The notes beneath the pieces are model-generated. The model made no database searches. It was not told where the DNA came from and saw only the letters and a list, made by a program, of their open reading frames with translations. Positions 63,401-64,000 of a DNA stretch of 64,000 bases are shown piece after piece. The stretch's first letter is position 1; each line of letters opens with the position of its first letter. This DNA is from Gliomastix tumulicola (Eukaryota > Ascomycota > Sordariomycetes > Hypocreales > Bionectriaceae): the NCBI GenBank assembly GCA_001599755.1, contig BCHX01000001.1, positions 7,130,001 through 7,194,000 on the forward strand. The letters are read 5' to 3'. Made by a program: the position numbers and the translations under genes.

Positions 63401-64000
63401 CTCAATATCTACGAAGACGTGTTCCGTAACCCGTGGTTTTTCTTTGTACAGGCCGTCATCGTCGGCGGCCAGCTCGCCATCGTCTTCGTAGGCGGCGAGG
63501 CATTTGAGACGTCGAGACTGACGCCGATCATGTGGGCGTGGTCCATGCTCTTTGGGTTCCTCACTCTTCCGATCGGCGTGCTTATCCGATACATCCCGGA
63601 TCAGCCTCTCAGTGATGCATGGAGATTCATTATCGACACCATCGCGCACAAGACACGGTATCGACAAAAACCCGGTGACCATGATGAGGAAGCGCAGCAG
63701 AACAGCTTGTCCTGGCGGAGGCGCGTAGCAAGACGAGTGGGCATTGGCAAGCAGGACACGGGGCTTACGACGACAAGCACGGAGCTGTCGAGTGCCGATG
63801 TTCATCTGACACAGCCGCCTGATGAGGTCCTAGAAGCGTTCGACCTTCAAGCGGCGATCGAGGCGGCTAGGCTGGAGTCACCCACCTCGGAGACGCATGC
63901 CGGGTTGACGATACATCCGGAGACGAAGAAAGACGATCCAATCCTCGATACGATGGACGGAAGCCATAAGGTACCCCCTAGCCAGGATCCTCAGTTGAGG
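60486..64000 (+). CDS. PMCA-type Ca2+ P-type ATPase (3' end cut; 1-nt frameshift)
   Basis: Exons 60486-61837, 61889-62902, 62950-63332 and 63379 to the window end. P-IIB pump landmarks are TGESDLL (actuator TGE), VVPEGLPLLVTIALA (helix M4), CSDKTGTLTQNKM with phosphorylated Asp427, KGAAKVVL (ATP binding), MVTGDN and VTGDGTNDALALK. Helix blocks LLWVNLLMDTFASLALSTD, FNVYVWMQFLNQQNCRR and FRNPWFF follow. It exports Ca2+ to the vacuole or cell exterior. Two oddities: near 62834-62838 one T is missing (AATTCTCTTCC where DDNFSS needs AATTTCTCTTCC), which shifts the frame; and the invariant Pro of NDAPALK is Leu. It is either a dying copy or holds an assembly error. The frame beyond is open to 64000. 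Confidence 0.85.

Noticed and set aside
1..64000. CRISPR arrays, rRNA, insertion sequences, intact transposons
   Set aside because: No regularly spaced repeats, no rRNA-like blocks, no transposase or reverse-transcriptase motifs were seen; the genome is eukaryotic.

Overview
The window is nuclear DNA of a filamentous ascomycete (Pezizomycotina, most likely a sordariomycete; the class is inferred). Support: genes are intron-rich, with short introns of about 45 to 115 nt that use GTRNGT-type donors, CTNAY branch points and YAG acceptors. Gene content is typical of moulds: class I hydrophobins, a CBM1-type cellulose-binding remnant, Zn2Cys6 and NmrA-type proteins, a siderophore transporter and secreted plant-wall enzymes. 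Transition-biased damage in a duplicated stretch and in a dead gene resembles repeat-induced point mutation (RIP). No rRNA, convincing tRNA, CRISPR array or intact transposon was seen. Exon structures are read by eye from splice signals and family conservation.

Layout. 1-8.3 kb: 3' truncated GH43 arabinanase/xylosidase (-), a membrane protein (+), a Zn2Cys6 regulator (-) whose zinc cluster is spliced through a 15-nt microexon, and a Gfo/Idh/MocA dehydrogenase (+). 8.9-13.5 kb: three tandem class I hydrophobin genes with duplicated flanks and a conserved CATTCC...GGAATG promoter element. 13.7-20.7 kb: a GH127-type beta-L-arabinofuranosidase (+) convergent with a multicopper oxidase (-), then a secreted trypsin (-). 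22-29 kb: dynamin-like GTPase (-), a stop-ridden dead gene, dienelactone hydrolase (+), and a frameshifted dead gene (-). 31.4-33.5 kb: a second GH127 gene (+) followed in frame by a decayed linker plus CBM1. 34-41 kb: small hypothetical genes, a Gfd2-like exonuclease-fold gene (-), a six-exon NmrA/epimerase-type gene (-) and a protein of unknown function (-). 43-49 kb: a KEN-box protein (+) with MCB (ACGCGT) promoter boxes, a kinase-like gene (-) and a DUF7580-like gene (-). 49-53 kb: siderophore transporter (-) and alpha/beta esterase (+), divergently transcribed. 53.7-60.3 kb: polytopic membrane protein (+), an unknown protein (+) and a secreted PHB-depolymerase-like esterase (+). 60.5-64 kb: a plasma-membrane-type Ca2+ P-type ATPase (+), cut by the window end and carrying a 1-nt frameshift.

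How the genes work together. GH43, two GH127 enzymes, a multicopper oxidase, a trypsin and a secreted esterase form a loose secretome region aimed at arabinose-rich plant polymers and polyesters. The hydrophobins coat aerial hyphae or conidia. The SIT transporter and esterase fit one iron-uptake route: import of a ferri-siderophore, then hydrolytic iron release. The most informative observations are the lost CBM1 on the second GH127, the shared hydrophobin promoter element, the MCB-palindrome plus KEN-box gene, and the microexon zinc cluster.
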